64,000 bases of DNA from an uncultured bacterium (GTDB taxonomy: Bacteria > Bacillota_I > Bacilli_A > Acholeplasmatales > Anaeroplasmataceae): positions 1 to 64,000 of the forward strand of contig CASETY010000007.1 of the NCBI GenBank assembly GCA_949291115.1. The letters are read 5' to 3'. The position numbers were made by a program, and so were the translations under genes. Each line of letters starts with the position of its first letter. Within the stretch, counting starts at the first letter, position 1. The notes under the pieces were generated by a model. That model did no database searches, was not told where the DNA came from, and worked only from the letters and a program-made list of their open reading frames with translations. Positions 1 to 11,750 of this stretch are shown in pieces.

Positions 1-35
1 TGATTAAATTTTAATCACGAATCCCCTAGGGGATT
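1..35. repeat. Two adjacent palindromes at window start
   Basis: Positions 1-17 are a near-palindrome (TGATTAA..TTAATCA) and 20-35 are a perfect 16-bp palindrome, AATCCCCTAGGGGATT. No gene overlaps them. They may be an operator or part of a terminator for a gene left of the window. There is no T-tract directly after the second palindrome on either strand, so a terminator is not well supported. The rest up to 96 holds nothing I recognise. Confidence 0.4.
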
Positions 36-96
36 GAATACTTCAATTAAATAATACACCTTTTTTATTTGTGTCCTTGACTTTGGGTACTATTTA

Positions 97-684
97 TTAC
101 TTAGCATAGCCACCTTTTTCGATTAAGTAATCACCATAATTATATTTTAAACAAGTGTTGTAAGTTGTTGATTTACCATTGTCTGTAACGGTATAAGTTA
201 AATATAAATAAGTTTCTGGTTTAGGGAAAGGAATCATAAAGTTACTTCTAGTAATGACAGGGTCTAAATTAGAAACAGTGGCACTACCAGTAGAAAAATT
301 ATGATTAGTTGTGTTTACAGTAACAGAAGAAGAAGCTTCATTAAGGCCAACCCAATTTGCCTTCATGCCAACCCTAAAACTCATATTAGAAACAGTACCA
401 TCATATGTTTCTTTTATCAAAGCTACTTTATAAGTAGCTTTTTTGCTTTCAATATTGAAATCAGTACATTTTAAAGTGATTTCCATTTTATCAAAGTCAT
501 CATAATCATAATAAGCAATATCTGTTGGCTTGTCATTTTCACCAAAGACAGTAGTTAGTAAGTCATTGTCACTAACTCTGTTAGACGTATAAGTAACTAT
601 ATAATAGATAGGTATAATTATAATAAAGATGCTTAAAAAAGCTATTAAATATACAAATTTACGAGGTATATGTCTTTTTTTCAT
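97..684 (-). CDS. Membrane-anchored extracytoplasmic protein, unknown function
   Basis: A 195-residue protein with a short basic N-terminus (MKKRHIPRK), one strongly hydrophobic segment at about residues 10-30, and then a polar, Thr/Ser/Asn-rich domain of beta-strand character. This is the pattern of an N-terminally anchored or secreted domain outside the membrane. There is no lipobox cysteine. It is transcribed divergently from hrcA and has its own promoter. I do not recognise the family. Confidence 0.7.
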   Translation of the reverse strand: MKKRHIPRKFVYLIAFLSIFIIIIPIYYIVTYTSNRVSDNDLLTTVFGENDKPTDIAYYDYDDFDKMEITLKCTDFNIESKKATYKVALIKETYDGTVSNMSFRVGMKANWVGLNEASSSVTVNTTNHNFSTGSATVSNLDPVITRSNFMIPFPKPETYLYLTYTVTDNGKSTTYNTCLKYNYGDYLIEKGGYAK

Positions 685-702
685 AATTTAATCACCTTAT
701 TT

Positions 703-731
703 ATTATACTAATTATTTATTTACTTTGCAA
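703..731 (-). promoter_or_regulatory. Promoter of the 97-684 gene
   Basis: On the minus strand there is TTGCAA (731-726) and TATAAT (708-703) with a 17-bp spacer, about 20 bp before the start codon. An AAGGTGAT ribosome-binding site follows. Confidence 0.6.
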
Positions 732-751
732 GAATAAGAAAATATAAATAT

Positions 752-821
752 TTGGCACTATTTTATTGACAGTGCTAAAAGAAAGTTATATAATATTATC
801 GCACTTTGAGGTAGAGAGTGC
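752..821 (+). promoter_or_regulatory. Heat-shock promoter with two CIRCE operators
   Basis: A consensus sigma-A promoter, TTGACA (766-771) and TATAAT (789-794) with a 17-bp spacer, is bracketed by two CIRCE-type inverted repeats. The first is TTGGCACTA-N9-CAGTGCTAA at 752-778 and covers the -35 box. The second is GCACTT-N9-GAGTGC at 801-821 and sits at the transcription start. CIRCE is the known operator of HrcA, encoded by the next gene, so this is an autoregulated operon. Confidence 0.93.
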
Positions 822-837
822 AAAAAGAGGTGAAAAA

Positions 838-1851
838 ATGCCATCAGATCGTCAAAAATTAATCTTAAAAGCAATTATTGAAGATTATGTGATTACGCAA
901 GAACCAGTCGGTTCTAAAACTTTAACAGAAAAACCTTATTTGGACTTTTCATCAGCGACAATTCGTTATGATATGCAACATCTAGAAGAAGCTGGTTATT
1001 TAGAAAAGACTCATACATCTTCTGGTAGGGCACCTTCAGAAAAAGGTTATCGTTTTTATGTTGATAATTTATTAACTCGTGATGAAAATGTTAAAGATAT
1101 TTATGATGGTATTAATCATATTGTTTCTAACAAGTATTTAACTAAAGAAGAAATAATGCAAAGCCTTTTGAACTATGTTTCTGATAAGACAGGTTATTAT
1201 TTATCTTTACTTGGTTCTAGTGCTTGTTACGCAAGAGTAAAAAAGATGGAAATTGTTCCTTTAAATGATAAAGATTGCCTCTTATTAATTGTTACTAATT
1301 CTGGTGTAGTTAGAAGCCAAAGAATTAGTGTTCCTAAAGATTTTAAACTAGAAGATCTTTTAAAGATTATGCAAATGTTCGATGTGGCAATGTATGATCA
1401 AGCGATTTATGAAATTAGAGATGTCTTGTCTAAAGAAGCTATGAAACCAAGAATTAGACAAATGGTGGATTTTAGAGATGATATTTTAAATTTCATGATT
1501 AAAGGATTTGCTAGTTTCTTAAATAATGAATGTTATCAAAGTGGACTAGCTAAATTATTTAAACAACCTGAATTTCAAAATTATCAGGTTATGCAAAAAA
1601 TTGTCAAAGCCATCGATGAAAACAAACTTAATAACTATATGCTTGAAAGAGGCCATGGCCTAAAAGTTTATATCGGTAGTGCTAATCAAGAAATTGGTCT
1701 TGAAGATTGTACAATTATAACGGTTCCGTATTTCTTAGATGAAGATGAATATGGAACCATCCTATTGGTTGGTCCTAAACGTCTTAACTATAAGAAGACA
1801 ATTCCTGTTATGGAATATCTCGCTAATAGTTTAAGCAAGATTTATAAATAG
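838..1851 (+). CDS. hrcA: Heat-inducible transcription repressor HrcA
   Basis: HrcA represses the chaperone operon by binding CIRCE; the two CIRCE sites directly upstream support this. The 337-residue protein starts MPSDRQKLILKAI, with an N-terminal winged helix (GSKTL, SSATIRYDM) followed by the HrcA ligand-binding-like domain. I chose the ATG at 838 because it is preceded by AGAGGTG (826-832). A longer reading frame from a TTG at 766 begins inside the -35 box and cannot be the start. It is the first gene of hrcA-grpE-dnaK-dnaJ. Confidence 0.95.
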   Translation: MPSDRQKLILKAIIEDYVITQEPVGSKTLTEKPYLDFSSATIRYDMQHLEEAGYLEKTHTSSGRAPSEKGYRFYVDNLLTRDENVKDIYDGINHIVSNKYLTKEEIMQSLLNYVSDKTGYYLSLLGSSACYARVKKMEIVPLNDKDCLLLIVTNSGVVRSQRISVPKDFKLEDLLKIMQMFDVAMYDQAIYEIRDVLSKEAMKPRIRQMVDFRDDILNFMIKGFASFLNNECYQSGLAKLFKQPEFQNYQVMQKIVKAIDENKLNNYMLERGHGLKVYIGSANQEIGLEDCTIITVPYFLDEDEYGTILLVGPKRLNYKKTIPVMEYLANSLSKIYK

Positions 1852-1861
1852 GAGGTACATC

Positions 1862-4295
<2,434 letters not shown>

Positions 4296-4302
4296 TATAA
4301 AT

Positions 4303-4330
4303 GAAGGGTCACTTAAAGGCCCTTCTTTAT
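4303..4330 (+). terminator. dnaK-dnaJ intercistronic hairpin
   Basis: GAAGGG (4303-4308) pairs with CCCTTC (4320-4325) and is followed by a short T-rich stretch. It likely reduces, rather than stops, transcription into dnaJ, or stabilises the dnaK end of the message. Confidence 0.55.
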
Positions 4331-4354
4331 CTTTATTAAAAGGAGGAAGTTTAA

Positions 4355-5479
4355 ATGGCTAATAAAAGAGATTATTATGAAGTCTTAGGTGTTCCTAAAA
4401 ATGCTAGTCAAGATGAAATAAAAAAAGCCTTCCGTAGTTTAGCTAAAAAATATCATCCAGATATTAATAAAGAACCAGGAGCAGAAGAGAAATTTAAAGA
4501 AATAAACGAAGCTTATGAAACCTTAAGTGATGAAGAAAAACGTAGCCGTTATGATCAATTCGGTTTTAATGATCCTACCGGTGGTTTTGGTGGCGGTTCT
4601 GGTTTTAGTGGTTTTAGCGGTGGTTTTGGTGGCTTTGAAGATATCTTTAGTCAATTCTTTGGCGGAGGTTCAAGAAGAAGCAGCAATGGTCCGGAACAAG
4701 GCCGTGATGTAGAAAGAAAAATGGACATTTCATTTGAAGATGCTGTTTATGGTTCTAAGAAAAAGATTCGTTTAGCAGTGGAAGAAACATGTACAGCTTG
4801 TGGTGGTAGTGGTGCTTATTCTAAAAATGATATTCATACTTGTCCAGATTGTCATGGTACTGGTTATATTTTAAAACGCACCCAAACTATTTTTGGCATG
4901 ACGCAAACGCAAACAGTATGTCCACATTGTCACGGTACAGGTAAAGTTGTAACTAAAAAATGTGATGTTTGTGGTGGTGCTGGTAAAGTTAGAAAAACAA
5001 AAGACGTTGAATTAACGATTCCTGAAGGTATTCAAAGCGGTATGTCTTTAAGATTAGAAGGATATGGTGCTTCTGGTGTTAATGGCGGTCCAAACGGCGA
5101 TTTATACATTACTTTCAATGTTTTACCACATAAACTATTTACTCGTGAAAATAATGATATTTATTTAAGTGTACCAATTTCCTTTAGTCAAGCCGCCCTT
5201 GGTGATACCATTGATGTACCTACTTTATGGGGCGATGAAAAACTAAAAATTCCAGCTGGTACCCAAAGCGATACTAAATTCCGTATTAAAGGTAAAGGGG
5301 TTAAAAATCCAAAGGGTTTAGGCAGAGGTGATCAATATGTTATCATTAAAGTTAAAACTCCAACTTCTTTATCTAAGGAAGAAGAAGAATTATTTAAGAA
5401 ATTAAGTAATGTTGAAAAAGTCGAAAAGAAATCAGCTTGGGATAACTTTAAAGATAGTATAAAGAACCTATTTAAATAA
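4355..5479 (+). CDS. dnaJ: Co-chaperone DnaJ (Hsp40)
   Basis: Type I J-protein of 374 residues. The order is the J domain with its HPD motif (KKYHPDINK), a Gly/Phe-rich linker (about 75-115), four zinc-finger repeats of CxxCxGxG type ([32 protein letters not shown]), then the C-terminal substrate-binding beta domains. It stimulates DnaK ATP hydrolysis. AAAGGAGG precedes the ATG. Last gene of the heat-shock operon. Confidence 0.97.
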   Translation: MANKRDYYEVLGVPKNASQDEIKKAFRSLAKKYHPDINKEPGAEEKFKEINEAYETLSDEEKRSRYDQFGFNDPTGGFGGGSGFSGFSGGFGGFEDIFSQFFGGGSRRSSNGPEQGRDVERKMDISFEDAVYGSKKKIRLAVEETCTACGGSGAYSKNDIHTCPDCHGTGYILKRTQTIFGMTQTQTVCPHCHGTGKVVTKKCDVCGGAGKVRKTKDVELTIPEGIQSGMSLRLEGYGASGVNGGPNGDLYITFNVLPHKLFTRENNDIYLSVPISFSQAALGDTIDVPTLWGDEKLKIPAGTQSDTKFRIKGKGVKNPKGLGRGDQYVIIKVKTPTSLSKEEEELFKKLSNVEKVEKKSAWDNFKDSIKNLFK

Positions 5480-5484
5480 TTATT

Positions 5485-5516
5485 AATGGCGTAAGACAAT
5501 CTTGCGCCATTTTCTT
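5485..5516 (+). terminator. Intrinsic terminator after dnaJ
   Basis: AATGGCG (5485-5491) pairs with CGCCATT (5505-5511), with further pairing inside (AAGA/TCTT), and is followed by TTTCTTTATTTT. It ends the heat-shock operon. Confidence 0.85.
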
Positions 5517-5533
5517 TATTTTAAATAAAAATT

Positions 5534-5542
5534 TGTTATAAT
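5534..5542 (+). promoter_or_regulatory. Extended -10 promoter for rsmE operon
   Basis: TGT-TATAAT at 5534-5542 is an extended -10 box 35 bp before rsmE. No good -35 is visible. Confidence 0.5.
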
Positions 5543-5576
5543 ATTAAATTAGGAGTTTAAAGAAAGGAAAATAACC

Positions 5577-6314
5577 ATGCAGAAATTTTTTATTGAAGAA
5601 GTAGATTTTAATAACCATACTTTACCAAATGATTTAATTTATCAAGCTAGTAAAGTTTTAAGATATCAAATTAATGATCAATTCATAATTGGAGTAAATA
5701 ATAAAAATTATTTAGTAAGAATAACTAAAATCAATTTAAAAGAATTAATATATGAAATTATTGAAGAACTACCTATTAATAATGAATTAGATGTTAGAGT
5801 TACTATTATTGAAGGTTATCCTAAAGGTGATAAATTTGAAGAAATTATAAAACATTCAACAGAGCTTGGTGCATATGGTTTCATTCCTTGTTTAATGGAA
5901 AGAACGCAGTTTAAAATTGACCAAAGTAGATGGCCTAATAAAATAGAAAGATTTAATAAGATTATAAAAGAAGCCAGTGAACAATCAATGCGTAATATTA
6001 TTCCTTATTTAACTAATTTTAAGAAATTAAAAGAAATTGATTTTTCAACTTTTAAATATGTTTTTGTTTGTTACGAAGAAATGGCTAAACAAGGCGAAAT
6101 AAAAGGATTTAAAGAAACTTTAAAAACTTTAAATATAAATGATAATATCGCCTTTATAATTGGTCCAGAAGGGGGAATTAGTCCTTCTGAAATTGAGTTT
6201 TTAAAAACTATTCCTAATACCATTTTCATTAGTTTAGGTAAAAGAATATTAAGATGTGAAACAGCCCCTTATTATTGTTTAAGTGCTGTTTCTTATGAAA
6301 GGGAATTGATTTAA
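5577..6314 (+). CDS. rsmE: 16S rRNA (uracil-1498-N3)-methyltransferase RsmE
   Basis: A 245-residue SPOUT-class methyltransferase that uses S-adenosylmethionine to methylate U1498 in the ribosomal decoding region. An N-terminal PUA-like domain (about 1-70) precedes the knotted SPOUT domain with IGPEGGISPSEIEFL and the C-terminal LGKRILRCETAPYY motif typical of RsmE. In many Firmicutes rsmE lies close to dnaJ, as here. Its stop overlaps the next start (TAATG). Confidence 0.93.
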   Translation: MQKFFIEEVDFNNHTLPNDLIYQASKVLRYQINDQFIIGVNNKNYLVRITKINLKELIYEIIEELPINNELDVRVTIIEGYPKGDKFEEIIKHSTELGAYGFIPCLMERTQFKIDQSRWPNKIERFNKIIKEASEQSMRNIIPYLTNFKKLKEIDFSTFKYVFVCYEEMAKQGEIKGFKETLKTLNINDNIAFIIGPEGGISPSEIEFLKTIPNTIFISLGKRILRCETAPYYCLSAVSYERELI

Positions 6315-7597
6315 TGTTAAAAGTTGGTTTTATAACTTTAGGATGTAAAGTAAATATTTATGAATCAAATGCTTTGGAAGAATTATTAATTAAAGAAGGA
6401 TATAGTATCACTACTATAAGTAGCGAATGTGACATCTTTATTATTAATACTTGTTCAGTTACTAATACAGCTGATCAAAAATCTAGGCAAATGATTAGTA
6501 AGTGTAGAAAATTAAATAAAAAAGCAGTAATTTGTGTACTTGGTTGTTATATCCAAACTAGTAAGAATAGTGATTTAGATGCTGATGTAATTATTGGTAA
6601 TGGTAATAAAGAAGAATTAATACCCTTATTAAAAGAAACTATTCAAACTAAAAATAAGCAAGTAAAAATTATTGATGTTATGAAGAAGAAAGATTATGAC
6701 AATCTATTAGTATCTACTTATGATCATGCTAGAGCTTTTGTGAAAATAGAAGATGGGTGTAATCAATTTTGTGCATATTGTATTATTCCTTATGCTAGGG
6801 GGCCAATTCGTTCTAAAAAGGCAGATGTGGTAATTGAAGAGATTAAACATGTGGTTAAAAATGGTTTTAATGAAGTAGTGTTATCAGGTATTCATACTGG
6901 CAAATATAATGATAATGGTTTTAAATTAAGTGATTTAATAGAACGTATTCTTAAAGAAACTTCTTTAAAGAGACTACGTTTATCTTCTATTGAAATTAAT
7001 GAAATTGATGATAAATTATTAAAATTGATGGAAGAATCATCTGTTTTAGCTAATCACTTACATTTACCTTTACAAAGTGGTAGTGATGAAGTTTTAAAAA
7101 CAATGAATAGACCATATGATAAAGCTTATTTTTATGACAAAATAAAAGCAATAAGAAAAGTTAGACCTAATATTTGTCTTACTACAGATGTTATTGTTGG
7201 CTTTCCAACCGAATCAGAAGCTTATTATGAAGAAAGTAAGGATTTCATCAAAGAAATTAATTTTAATTATTTACATGTTTTTCCTTATTCTAAACGTAAT
7301 GGTACTAAAGCCGCTTCTATGAAAGATTTAAATGGTTTAATTAAAAAAGTACGTTCACAAGATTTAAATAAATTATCTTTAGAATTAAAAGCTAAATATT
7401 ATAATGATAATGTTGGTAAAATAGAAGAAGTCTTATTTGAAGAAAGAGATGGTAAATATTTAGTTGGTCATACTTCTAACTTTATTTTAGTTAAGATTTT
7501 AACTAATGATGATAGTTTAATTAAAAAGATAGTTAGGGTTAAATTAACTAAATATGAAGATGATAATATGTATGGTGTGATAGAAGGAAGTGAGTAA
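6314..7597 (+). CDS. mtaB: tRNA t6A37 methylthiotransferase MtaB
   Basis: Radical-SAM enzyme that adds a methylthio group to t6A37 of tRNA, making ms2t6A. The 427-residue protein has the N-terminal UPF0004 domain with three cysteines (LGCKVN, NTCSVTN, LGCYIQ), the radical-SAM cluster motif CNQFCAYC, and a C-terminal TRAM domain. The TLGCKVNIYES start separates MtaB from MiaB and RimO. Translationally coupled to rsmE through TAATG; the same rsmE-mtaB order is common in Firmicutes. Confidence 0.93.
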   Translation: MLKVGFITLGCKVNIYESNALEELLIKEGYSITTISSECDIFIINTCSVTNTADQKSRQMISKCRKLNKKAVICVLGCYIQTSKNSDLDADVIIGNGNKEELIPLLKETIQTKNKQVKIIDVMKKKDYDNLLVSTYDHARAFVKIEDGCNQFCAYCIIPYARGPIRSKKADVVIEEIKHVVKNGFNEVVLSGIHTGKYNDNGFKLSDLIERILKETSLKRLRLSSIEINEIDDKLLKLMEESSVLANHLHLPLQSGSDEVLKTMNRPYDKAYFYDKIKAIRKVRPNICLTTDVIVGFPTESEAYYEESKDFIKEINFNYLHVFPYSKRNGTKAASMKDLNGLIKKVRSQDLNKLSLELKAKYYNDNVGKIEEVLFEERDGKYLVGHTSNFILVKILTNDDSLIKKIVRVKLTKYEDDNMYGVIEGSE

Positions 7598-7599
7598 AA

Positions 7600-9150
7600 T
7601 TGAGTGTTTTAGAAGTTACAAACTTAACATTCTCATTTGGCAATAAAATAATTTTAGAAGATGCTAACTTTGTTATGCAAAAAGGCGAACATATTGGCTT
7701 AGTTGGGATGAATGGTGAAGGTAAATCAACTTTCATCAAACTAATTACTCATCAAATTACTCCTGATGAAGGTAAAATAGTTTGGGCTAAAAACTTAACA
7801 ACTGGTTATTTAGACCAATATTTAACTCTTGAAAAAGGTAAAACAATTAAGCAAGTATTGGAAGAAGCTTTTAAAGAACTCTTTAATAAAGAACAAAAAA
7901 TGTATGAGTTATATGATAAATTAGCCTTAGATGATACTAATAGTGAAGCTGTTTTAGAAGAAATAGGTGAAATTCAAACACTTTTAGAACAAAGTGATTT
8001 CTATAATTTAGATGCGAAGATTACAGATGTAGCTTATGGGCTAGGCTTAAAAGAAGTTGGTTTAGATAAAGACGTTAGCATGTTATCAGGTGGTCAACGT
8101 AGTAAAGTTTTACTAACTAAGTTATTATTAGAAGAGCCAACTATTTTAATTTTAGATGAGCCTACTAACTTTTTAGATGAAAATCAAATAGCTTGGTTAC
8201 GTGATTATTTATTAAATTATCCTAATGCTTTTATTTTAGTTTCTCATGACCGAGCTTTTATGAACGAAGTAATAAATGTAGTTTATCATATAGAAGATGC
8301 CACTTTAACGCGTTATAAAGGCAATTTAGATGGTTTTGATGAAATGTATAATATTAAAAGACGTAATCAAAACCAAGCCTATGAGAAACAACAAAAAGAA
8401 ATCCAAAAATTGGAGACCTTTATTGCGAAAAATAAAGCAAGGGTAGCAACTACTAATCTAGCTAAATCTAAACAAAGAATTTTAGATAAGATGGAAATTA
8501 TAGATAAAGCTAAAGAATTAGTCAAACCAACTTTTATCTTTAAAAAAGGTAATTCGTCTGGCAAATTCGTTTTTAATTTAGAAAATGTGGTAATTGGTTA
8601 TGACCATCCTTTATCCCATCCTTTAACTTTTTCAATTCTTAGAGGGGAAAAAGTATTAATTAAGGGAGTTAATGGAATTGGTAAATCAACACTTTTAAAG
8701 ACAATGCTTACTATAATCCCTAATTTAGAAGGAAAAGTAGAAAAAGATTATAATCTAGAATTTGGTTATTTCGATCAGGAACATGATTTTCCCTATGTTA
8801 CCGCTATTGATTTTGTGTGGCAATATTATCCTGATTTAACTAATAAAGAAGTAAGAGGTTTATTAGCTGGTGTTGGTATTAACAAAGATAAAGCCGAAAG
8901 CTTGATGCCTGTTTTATCAGGTGGTGAAAAAGCCAGAATTATGTTACAAATTCTTGGTAATAAAGAGACTAATACTTTAATTTTAGATGAGCCAACTAAC
9001 CATTTAGACAAATTAGCTAAAGAAGCCTTAAAAGAAGCTTTATTAAATTATAAAGGGACTATTATTTTAGTTTGTCATGAAAACGAATTTTATGAAGGAC
9101 TAGTAGACCGAATAATTAATTTAGAAGAATATAGTACTAAAATAGTTTAA
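7600..9150 (+). CDS. ABC-F family ATPase
   Basis: Soluble protein of 516 residues with two ABC ATPase domains and no membrane segments. Walker A motifs are GMNGEGKST and GVNGIGKST, signatures LSGGQ and LSGGE, and Walker B blocks LILDEPTNFLDE and LILDEPTNHLDK. The charged linker (about 245-300) is the ABC-F hallmark. ABC-F proteins act on ribosomes, either as translation factors or antibiotic-protection proteins; the subfamily is not decided here. It starts with TTG, two bases after mtaB. Confidence 0.9.
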   Translation: MSVLEVTNLTFSFGNKIILEDANFVMQKGEHIGLVGMNGEGKSTFIKLITHQITPDEGKIVWAKNLTTGYLDQYLTLEKGKTIKQVLEEAFKELFNKEQKMYELYDKLALDDTNSEAVLEEIGEIQTLLEQSDFYNLDAKITDVAYGLGLKEVGLDKDVSMLSGGQRSKVLLTKLLLEEPTILILDEPTNFLDENQIAWLRDYLLNYPNAFILVSHDRAFMNEVINVVYHIEDATLTRYKGNLDGFDEMYNIKRRNQNQAYEKQQKEIQKLETFIAKNKARVATTNLAKSKQRILDKMEIIDKAKELVKPTFIFKKGNSSGKFVFNLENVVIGYDHPLSHPLTFSILRGEKVLIKGVNGIGKSTLLKTMLTIIPNLEGKVEKDYNLEFGYFDQEHDFPYVTAIDFVWQYYPDLTNKEVRGLLAGVGINKDKAESLMPVLSGGEKARIMLQILGNKETNTLILDEPTNHLDKLAKEALKEALLNYKGTIILVCHENEFYEGLVDRIINLEEYSTKIV

Positions 9151-9162
9151 GGGAGTAATTTT

Positions 9163-9876
9163 ATGTTAAAGATTAATAATGTGTATAAGAGTTATAAAAA
9201 TGGGGTTATGGCCAATGATAATATTTCTTTAACCGTTAATGATGGAGAAATTTATGGCTTTATTGGTCCTAATGGGGCTGGTAAATCAACTTTAATTAAG
9301 GCGATAGTAGGCTTACATGATTTTGATAGTGGTAGTATTTCTTTAGATGATTTGTCTATTAAAAACAACCCTCTAGCTTATAAAGCTAAGCTTGCTTATA
9401 TACCAGATAATCCTGATTTATATGAAAATATAAAAGCGATTAATTATTTAAATTTTATCGCGGATGTTTTTAAAATAGATTTAAAAACTAGAAAAGAAAA
9501 AATTGAAAAATACGCATCCTTATTTGAAATAAAAAATAGCCTTAATATGCCAATTAAAAGCTTTTCGCATGGTATGAAACAAAAACTTGCGATTATTGGA
9601 GCTTTAATTCACAATCCTAAATTATTAGTAATGGATGAACCATTTGTAGGCTTAGATCCAAAAAGTAGTTATGATTTAAAAGAATTATTAAAAGAATTAA
9701 CTAAAGAAGGAACTATTATTTTCTTTTCTTCCCATGTTTTAGAAGTAGTAGAAAAGCTATGTGATCACATCGGCATAATTAATAAAGGTAAAATTGTTTA
9801 TGATGGTAGCTTTAGCGAAGTTAAAAAAGATAGTAGTTTAGAAGAATTCTTCTTGGAGTTAACAGAAAATGAATAA
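9163..9876 (+). CDS. ABC transporter ATP-binding subunit
   Basis: A 237-residue single ABC domain with Walker A GPNGAGKST, the signature SHGMKQKLAI, Walker B LLVMDEPFVGLDP and the switch histidine in FFSSHVLEV. It most resembles exporter-type ATPases of the CcmA/YxlF group. It overlaps the following permease gene by 8 bp, so the two form one transporter. Substrate unknown. Confidence 0.9.
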   Translation: MLKINNVYKSYKNGVMANDNISLTVNDGEIYGFIGPNGAGKSTLIKAIVGLHDFDSGSISLDDLSIKNNPLAYKAKLAYIPDNPDLYENIKAINYLNFIADVFKIDLKTRKEKIEKYASLFEIKNSLNMPIKSFSHGMKQKLAIIGALIHNPKLLVMDEPFVGLDPKSSYDLKELLKELTKEGTIIFFSSHVLEVVEKLCDHIGIINKGKIVYDGSFSEVKKDSSLEEFFLELTENE

Positions 9877-11437
9877 TTTTATTAGTTTATTAAAATTAGA
9901 ATTAGATGATTCTTTTAACAAAAGCGAAAAGAAAAATTATACTTTAAAAACCCTTATCATACTTGGCTTAATAATAATTATTATATTTTCTTTGTTTATT
10001 AATTTCATGTTATATGAATCATTTAGATTAGTAACTAACGCTCTTTATATTTATCCTTTAATCTTAAGTGTAGGGGTTTTGATATTAACTTTTTTTACCT
10101 CTATTTATAGAGTTAAATCAACTATCTTTTCTTTTAAAGATAGAGTCAATTTGACGCCACTTCCTTTAAAGAAAAGCTTAATTGTAAGTGTTAAATTAAC
10201 CTTAGCTTATTTAGAAGAATTAGTATTTAGCTTATTAATCTTTTTGCCATGTATTATTTTTTATAGCCAAACTGATTTAAGTTTTATTTTCTTTGGTTTC
10301 GTTTTATTAGTGACGATACCAATGTTAAGTTTATTATTAGCTTTTCTATTTGGTTTTCTTTTACAAATGTTAACGGCTAGATTTAATTTTTTAAAATATA
10401 TCGGTACCTTTTTATATATAATTTTAATTTTAGGCTCTTGTTTTATTTCATTTTTCTTTAATAATAATAACTTAGATAATGAACAAATATCGACACTTAC
10501 AATTATTAAAGATATATTTCCTTTTAATATCTTATATAATGGCTTTATATTACATAATTTAGCTTACTTTTTTGGTTATTTATTAGCTTCTATTTTAGCT
10601 TTAGTTGCAGTAATCTTTTTATATCAACTATTTTATGATAAATTCTTTAATTTATTAGAATATGTTGGCAAGAAAAAAGCTTTCTTTACTAAAGATATTA
10701 AAACAACTAAACTTTTACCAAGTTTGATTAAACAAGATCTTAAACGTTTAGTTAATGAACAAATGTTTTTTATCTCAGCTATTCTACCAGTAATCTTAGC
10801 TGGGGTAATGAGCATTGCTTTTAGTTTTATGTTTGAAAGTTCGTTTCAAAATTTAGGGTCAGAAGAGGCAAAAGTAGCGTTATACATTGTTAGAAACCTA
10901 GTTTTACCATATGTGTTATTTTTCTTTTTAGGCTTGGCTAGTTATACAGCTTATGCCATAACTTTAGAAGGTAAAAACTTTTGGATAGTTAGAACCTTAC
11001 CTATTAAAGATAGCACTTATTTAAAAGCCAAGTTAATTGAACATTACTTATTAGAAGGACCATTAATGTTAATATTTAGTATAATAATGACTGTAATTTG
11101 TAAATATAGTTTAGCCTTAAGCTTGTTTGTTATTATTGCTCCCCAAATATTTATTATTTTTATTGGTGTTATAGGCTTATTAATTAATTTAAAATGGCCT
11201 AAAATGGTTTGGAGTAATTATAAACAAATAAAAAATGCCGCATCTAATGTGGCCATGAGTTTAATTGGGATGGCTATTAGTATTGTTTTAGTTCTTTGTG
11301 GAATTTTAATTTCTTTATTTGTAAATGAAATAGTTGGAATAATTGTCGTATCTTCAATACTAATTGTGTTTTTAATAGTGGCCATTTATTTATTAAAAGT
11401 GAATGGCAGTAAACTTTTAAATAAAATAGAAGCATAG
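9869..11437 (+). CDS. ABC transporter permease, multi-spanning
   Basis: A 522-residue very hydrophobic protein with roughly 10-12 membrane segments, for example near residues 29-50, 60-80, 110-130 and repeatedly to the C-terminus. There is one large soluble stretch at about 250-290. It is the partner of the overlapping ATPase gene. The size and arrangement fit the large ABC-2-like exporter permeases of Firmicutes, but I cannot name the substrate. Confidence 0.8.
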   Translation: MNNFISLLKLELDDSFNKSEKKNYTLKTLIILGLIIIIIFSLFINFMLYESFRLVTNALYIYPLILSVGVLILTFFTSIYRVKSTIFSFKDRVNLTPLPLKKSLIVSVKLTLAYLEELVFSLLIFLPCIIFYSQTDLSFIFFGFVLLVTIPMLSLLLAFLFGFLLQMLTARFNFLKYIGTFLYIILILGSCFISFFFNNNNLDNEQISTLTIIKDIFPFNILYNGFILHNLAYFFGYLLASILALVAVIFLYQLFYDKFFNLLEYVGKKKAFFTKDIKTTKLLPSLIKQDLKRLVNEQMFFISAILPVILAGVMSIAFSFMFESSFQNLGSEEAKVALYIVRNLVLPYVLFFFLGLASYTAYAITLEGKNFWIVRTLPIKDSTYLKAKLIEHYLLEGPLMLIFSIIMTVICKYSLALSLFVIIAPQIFIIFIGVIGLLINLKWPKMVWSNYKQIKNAASNVAMSLIGMAISIVLVLCGILISLFVNEIVGIIVVSSILIVFLIVAIYLLKVNGSKLLNKIEA

Positions 11438-11463
11438 AATTTCTAAAAAAATAGAAAATGATA

Positions 11464-11492
11464 TTTACAAATTAGTATCTTTTATGTATAAT
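11464..11492 (+). promoter_or_regulatory. rpsU promoter
   Basis: TTTACA (11464-11469) and TATAAT (11487-11492) with a 17-bp spacer, 35 bp before the rpsU start, with GGAAGGAGG just before the start codon. Confidence 0.8.
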
Positions 11493-11527
11493 ATATCCCG
11501 GAATTCGTCCTTGGAAGGAGGCTTAGC

Positions 11528-11701
11528 ATGCCAAAAACGGTTGTACGCGATAATGAAAGTATCGATGACGCATTACGTCGTTTTAAACGTGATGTTTCAA
11601 AATCTGGTAACTTACAAGAGGCGAAAAAACGTCAATTTTACCTAAAACCTAGTGATGTACGTAAACAAAAACGTCAAGAGGCTCGTAAGAGATATAAGTA
11701 A
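11528..11701 (+). CDS. rpsU: 30S ribosomal protein S21
   Basis: A 57-residue basic protein starting [20 protein letters not shown] and ending QEARKRYK, recognisable as S21, which helps start translation on the 30S subunit near the 16S rRNA 3' end. It has a strong ribosome-binding site, its own promoter and its own terminator. Codon use here is richer in CGT/CGC than in neighbouring genes, as expected of a highly expressed ribosomal gene. Confidence 0.95.
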   Translation: MPKTVVRDNESIDDALRRFKRDVSKSGNLQEAKKRQFYLKPSDVRKQKRQEARKRYK

Positions 11702-11705
11702 TAAA

Positions 11706-11731
11706 AAGGGGCTTTAGCCCCTTATTTTTTT
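11706..11731 (+). terminator. rpsU intrinsic terminator
   Basis: AAGGGGCT (11706-11713) pairs with AGCCCCTT (11716-11723), followed by ATTTTTTT. Confidence 0.92.
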
Positions 11732-11750
11732 AGAAGAAAGGAATATAAAA

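Noticed and set aside
766-837. N-terminal extension of HrcA from TTG 766
   Set aside because: It would start within the promoter -35 box, upstream of the likely transcript start.
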